Assembly: GCA_902517885.1 (NCBI GenBank)
Contig: CABYDZ010000007.1
Coordinates: forward strand, 1 to 47,136
Direction: 5' to 3'
Source of the DNA: an uncultured Pelagibacteraceae bacterium
GTDB lineage: Bacteria > Pseudomonadota > Alphaproteobacteria > Pelagibacterales > AG-422-B15
Length of the DNA: 47,136 nucleotides
In this document: one piece after another, positions 44,979 through 47,136 of the stretch
Numbering within the stretch: position 1 is the stretch's first letter
Layout: the number at the start of each line of letters is the position of its first letter
Notes under the pieces: model-generated
What the model was told of the DNA's origin: nothing
The model's input: only the letters and a program-made list of their open reading frames with translations
The model's database searches: none
Program-made: the position numbers and the translations under genes

Positions 44979-45555
44979 TATTTTCATTTGCTAATAAAAT
45001 CGTTATCAAATAAAGCCATATTGCAATTACAATATGATAAAAATGCCAGCCAAAATTTGGTTCGAAAAACTGACTTTGCCTAATTAAAAAATTTATAAGA
45101 ATTATTGAAAATATGAAGCCTGAGAGAAATTGATAAATAATATTTTTCCTAGGTATTAAGAATGAAAAAATAATTCCAAGTATCAACCATATAACAGCTA
45201 TAAACATAATTAAGCTTTTAGCCTGAAAGAAAATATAGATACTCACTATGCCTATTATCAATGTTGATATTAAAATCAATTTATAATTAAAAAAATCATT
45301 TTTCTTTATGAACTCTATTACAATTAATGGAATACCAAAAAGTAGTGATAGTGTATTAAATAATTGATGAATAAATTTCAGTTCATTATGTAAACTGAAG
45401 CCAAACCTTATTGAAGCCAAAAAAGCAGTGGCACCCAAGATCAAAACACCTAGTGAAGCATAATTAAATTTATACTTTAAGAAATATCGAAAAGAGTAAA
45501 TGCTTGTTAATACGATCAAAATTTCAGATAAAGCAAAATGTACCGGAGGTATCAT
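44965..45555 (-). CDS. Polytopic membrane protein, unknown
   Basis: I do not recognise this 196-residue protein. It is hydrophobic through most of its length, with about six predicted membrane segments, and has a short conserved-looking motif RFGFSLHNELKFIHQLFN between segments, containing two histidines. The N-terminus (MIPPVHFALSEILIVLTSIY) lacks a cleavable signal. It shares one base with the upstream fatty acid hydroxylase gene (TAATG), which suggests it acts in the same lipid-related pathway. Three tightly overlapping minus-strand genes form this unit. Confidence 0.7.
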   Translation of the reverse strand: MIPPVHFALSEILIVLTSIYSFRYFLKYKFNYASLGVLILGATAFLASIRFGFSLHNELKFIHQLFNTLSLLFGIPLIVIEFIKKNDFFNYKLILISTLIIGIVSIYIFFQAKSLIMFIAVIWLILGIIFSFLIPRKNIIYQFLSGFIFSIILINFLIRQSQFFEPNFGWHFYHIVIAIWLYLITILLANENTRYE

Positions 45556-46475
45556 TAACTGCTTTTTAGAGTTCTACGATAATCCTCTTTAATCTGTGTA
45601 GACGTCTTTCGCGTCCCGTCATGTGACCAGCCTGGGGGTCCAAATAAGTACATAAACCTATCTTTAAGAGTAATTCCTTTTTTAGAAATATCTTTAAAGA
45701 TGTTGAAATATTCTCCAAAGAGTATTCTCACTGGATTATAAGTGTTTAAAGGTTCAACTAAACCGTAATCTGGTAAATCTTTTGGATCCTCTTTTACAAA
45801 AGTACCAAACATCCTATCCCAAATTATTAATGTTCCAGCATAATTCGAGTCTAAATATTTTGGATTTTTTCCGTGATGCACCCGATGGTGAGAAGGAGTA
45901 TTAAAAATATATTCAAACCAAGCCGGTAATTTCCATATTGTTTGTGTGTGAAGTAAAAATTGATAGTAAGCGTTTACAAAACCACATAGTAAAACCATAA
46001 TTGGGTCAAATCCAACTAATACTAGGGGAACTTTAAGCATCATTGTTCCTGTGAAATGTTTAGTCCATGGCTGTCTTGCTCCAACATCAAGAGCCATTCT
46101 TTCAGATGAATGATGGACGCGGTGCAATCCCCATCCCCATCTCCATCGATGAACTATTCTATGATGTAAGTAGAATCTTAGATCATCAAGAATGAAACAT
46201 ATTACAAGCGTTGTAAGTGTAAAAGGAAATGAATAAATCTGATAGCTTTTAGCCCAAAACAAAGCAGCTATAGTTATAAAACCGAAAAGACCATTAATGG
46301 GGAAACTAGCAATACCTAGAAAAAGATTTAAAAACCATTCTTTTGTATCATGCCTAGTTTTTATTTTAAGGTAATAAACAGCTGTTATCTCTACAATTGC
46401 CAATAAAACAAAAACAGGAAGTAGAACCATCGCTAGGTCTAGTGGTTTATAATCTAGAATAAAATCAACTGACAT
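45555..46475 (-). CDS. Fatty acid hydroxylase / sterol desaturase family membrane protein
   Basis: This 306-residue protein has four or five membrane segments and the full set of histidine boxes of the di-iron hydroxylase superfamily: His104/His105/His109 (LHHRIVHR), His118/His121/His122 (LHRVHH), His140 and His176 singly, and His196/His197/His200/His201 (SHHRVHH). The family hydroxylates or desaturates fatty acids, sterols or carotenoids in the inner membrane. The substrate is unknown; the DRMFGTF motif after the last box is typical. It overlaps the NTF2-like gene by 11 bases. Confidence 0.92.
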   Translation of the reverse strand: MSVDFILDYKPLDLAMVLLPVFVLLAIVEITAVYYLKIKTRHDTKEWFLNLFLGIASFPINGLFGFITIAALFWAKSYQIYSFPFTLTTLVICFILDDLRFYLHHRIVHRWRWGWGLHRVHHSSERMALDVGARQPWTKHFTGTMMLKVPLVLVGFDPIMVLLCGFVNAYYQFLLHTQTIWKLPAWFEYIFNTPSHHRVHHGKNPKYLDSNYAGTLIIWDRMFGTFVKEDPKDLPDYGLVEPLNTYNPVRILFGEYFNIFKDISKKGITLKDRFMYLFGPPGWSHDGTRKTSTQIKEDYRRTLKSS

Positions 46476-46860
46476 TTTTAAAATTTTCTAACATTCCTTG
46501 CATCATTTTGTGTATTAAATTTACGCCCTGAAGCGGCCTTATAAATACCTTAAATTCAGTAATTAATCCATCATTATTCCAGGTAATTAGGTCAATTCCA
46601 TTGATATCAGTATCATCAATTGTTAGCGAAAACTCTAAGCTTGCTGAGTTTTCACCGATCATTTCTTTTTCATATTTAAAACTTGAGGCATTAAATACTT
46701 CTGAAGCTGCAATCAAATATTTCAAAGTTATATCTTTTCCTTTTTGAGGAGTATAGACGACAGGTGAATAGAAAATTGCATCATCGTGCAGGATTTCTGT
46801 AAGAGTATTATAATCTCTTAGCTTCACTACATCATGCCATTTTTGAATTGGATTATTCAT
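46465..46860 (-). CDS. SnoaL/NTF2-like protein
   Basis: This 131-residue protein matches the SnoaL-like NTF2 fold: an N-terminal helix (IQKWHDVVKLRDYNTLTEIL), then HDDAIFYSPVVYTPQKGKD and alternating strands ending in ITEFKVFIRPLQGVN. The family includes small polyketide cyclases, isomerases and non-enzymatic ligand binders. It is the first gene of a three-gene minus-strand unit with the hydroxylase and the membrane protein. Its ligand is unknown. Confidence 0.82.
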   Translation of the reverse strand: MNNPIQKWHDVVKLRDYNTLTEILHDDAIFYSPVVYTPQKGKDITLKYLIAASEVFNASSFKYEKEMIGENSASLEFSLTIDDTDINGIDLITWNNDGLITEFKVFIRPLQGVNLIHKMMQGMLENFKNVS

Positions 46861-46883
46861 TTAATGCTTAATATATAATTTAT

Positions 46884-47136
46884 TTACTTCTTAGCAAGAG
46901 GATGGGTTTTTGAGTAAGCGTCATATAGCTTTTCTGTTTCGACCTTTGTATATTTTTGAGTAGTTGACAAGCTGCTATGTCCCAGTAATTCTTGTATTGT
47001 TCTTAAATCTCCACCAGAATCAAGCAGATGGGTGGCGAAGCTGTGCCTGAGCGCATGAGGAGTAGCAGTTTCGGGAAGAGATAAATTGTGTCTAATCTTT
47101 TCTAAGACATATTGTATTATTCTGGGACTAAGGCGG
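46884..47136 (-). CDS. xerC: Tyrosine recombinase XerC, C-terminal part
   Basis: The visible 83 residues are the end of a tyrosine recombinase catalytic domain: [13 protein letters not shown], the [12 protein letters not shown] box with the His-x-x-Arg pair, [14 protein letters not shown] with its conserved histidine, and the tyrosine nucleophile in QKYTKV. The N-terminal part lies beyond the window. Sequence type and the housekeeping context favour the chromosome-dimer resolution enzyme XerC over a phage integrase, although XerC and XerD are hard to separate from this fragment. Confidence 0.88.
   Translation of the reverse strand, partial: RLSPRIIQYVLEKIRHNLSLPETATPHALRHSFATHLLDSGGDLRTIQELLGHSSLSTTQKYTKVETEKLYDAYSKTHPLAKK

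Noticed and set aside
46884-47136. Phage or island integrase marking a mobile element
   Set aside because: The fragment has XerC-type sequence and lies in a housekeeping context, with no att-like repeats, tRNA or other mobile genes in view.

Overview
The window reads as a chromosomal segment of an AT-rich, tightly packed, free-living alphaproteobacterium. Several neighbourhoods are classic for that class: acnA divergent from ccmABCDEFGH; dapF-mtaB-ftsY; ffh-rpsP-rimM-trmD-rplS-leuCDB-asd; sdhCDAB; mdh-sucCD-sucAB-lpd followed by xerC; and a DUF2794 protein. Low GC, very short spacers and many 1-14 bp gene overlaps suggest a streamlined marine lineage of the SAR11/HIMB59 type. That placement is inference from gene content and base composition, not a phylogeny. 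No rRNA, tRNA, CRISPR array, prophage or insertion sequence was seen.

Layout. 1-171: tail of an unidentified gene cut by the window edge. 256-3636 (minus): four overlapping genes, two tandem paralogous NAD-dependent epimerase/reductases, an aldo-keto reductase and a pterin-4a-carbinolamine dehydratase. 3757-7587: a Bax-inhibitor-1 family membrane protein, a DUF2794 protein, HtpG and an orphan secreted protein. 7593-10280 (minus): aconitase. 10342-15673: a complete cytochrome c maturation operon ccmA-H, including a tiny ccmD. 15750-16565: a small acidic secreted protein and a PagL-type lipid A deacylase. 16562-19871 (minus): ftsY, mtaB, a DCC-family thiol protein and dapF. 19872-20062: a palindrome-rich divergent intergenic region with a likely structured ffh leader. 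20063-29972: ffh, rpsP, rimM, trmD, rplS, leuC, leuD, leuB, asd and a fused malyl-CoA-lyase-like/mesaconyl-CoA-hydratase-like gene. 30022-33287: sdhCDAB. 33288-33469: a strong inverted-repeat structure. 33470-36263: Smr protein (minus), an SDR and mmsA. 36327-44978: mdh, sucC, sucD, sucA, sucB, lpd. 44965-46860 (minus): a membrane protein, a fatty acid hydroxylase and an NTF2-like protein. 46884-47136 (minus): C-terminus of XerC.

How the genes work together. Most of the oxidative TCA cycle lies here: aconitase, 2-oxoglutarate dehydrogenase E1/E2/E3, succinyl-CoA synthetase, succinate dehydrogenase and malate dehydrogenase. Ccm supplies c-type cytochromes for the respiratory chain. FtsY and Ffh, the two SRP-pathway GTPases, sit on either side of one intergenic hub. 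The leucine/aspartate-family genes follow the ribosomal and tRNA-modification genes without a break. MmsA and the lyase/hydratase fusion both point at propionyl-CoA metabolism.

Most noteworthy: the palindrome-dense region and predicted RNA leader before ffh; the 14-bp bulged stem between sdhB and smr; the two-step lyase/hydratase fusion; and long acidic tails on both ribosomal proteins of the rpsP-rplS operon, one built from eight 15-bp repeats. I did not find a clear new multi-gene defence or mobile system.
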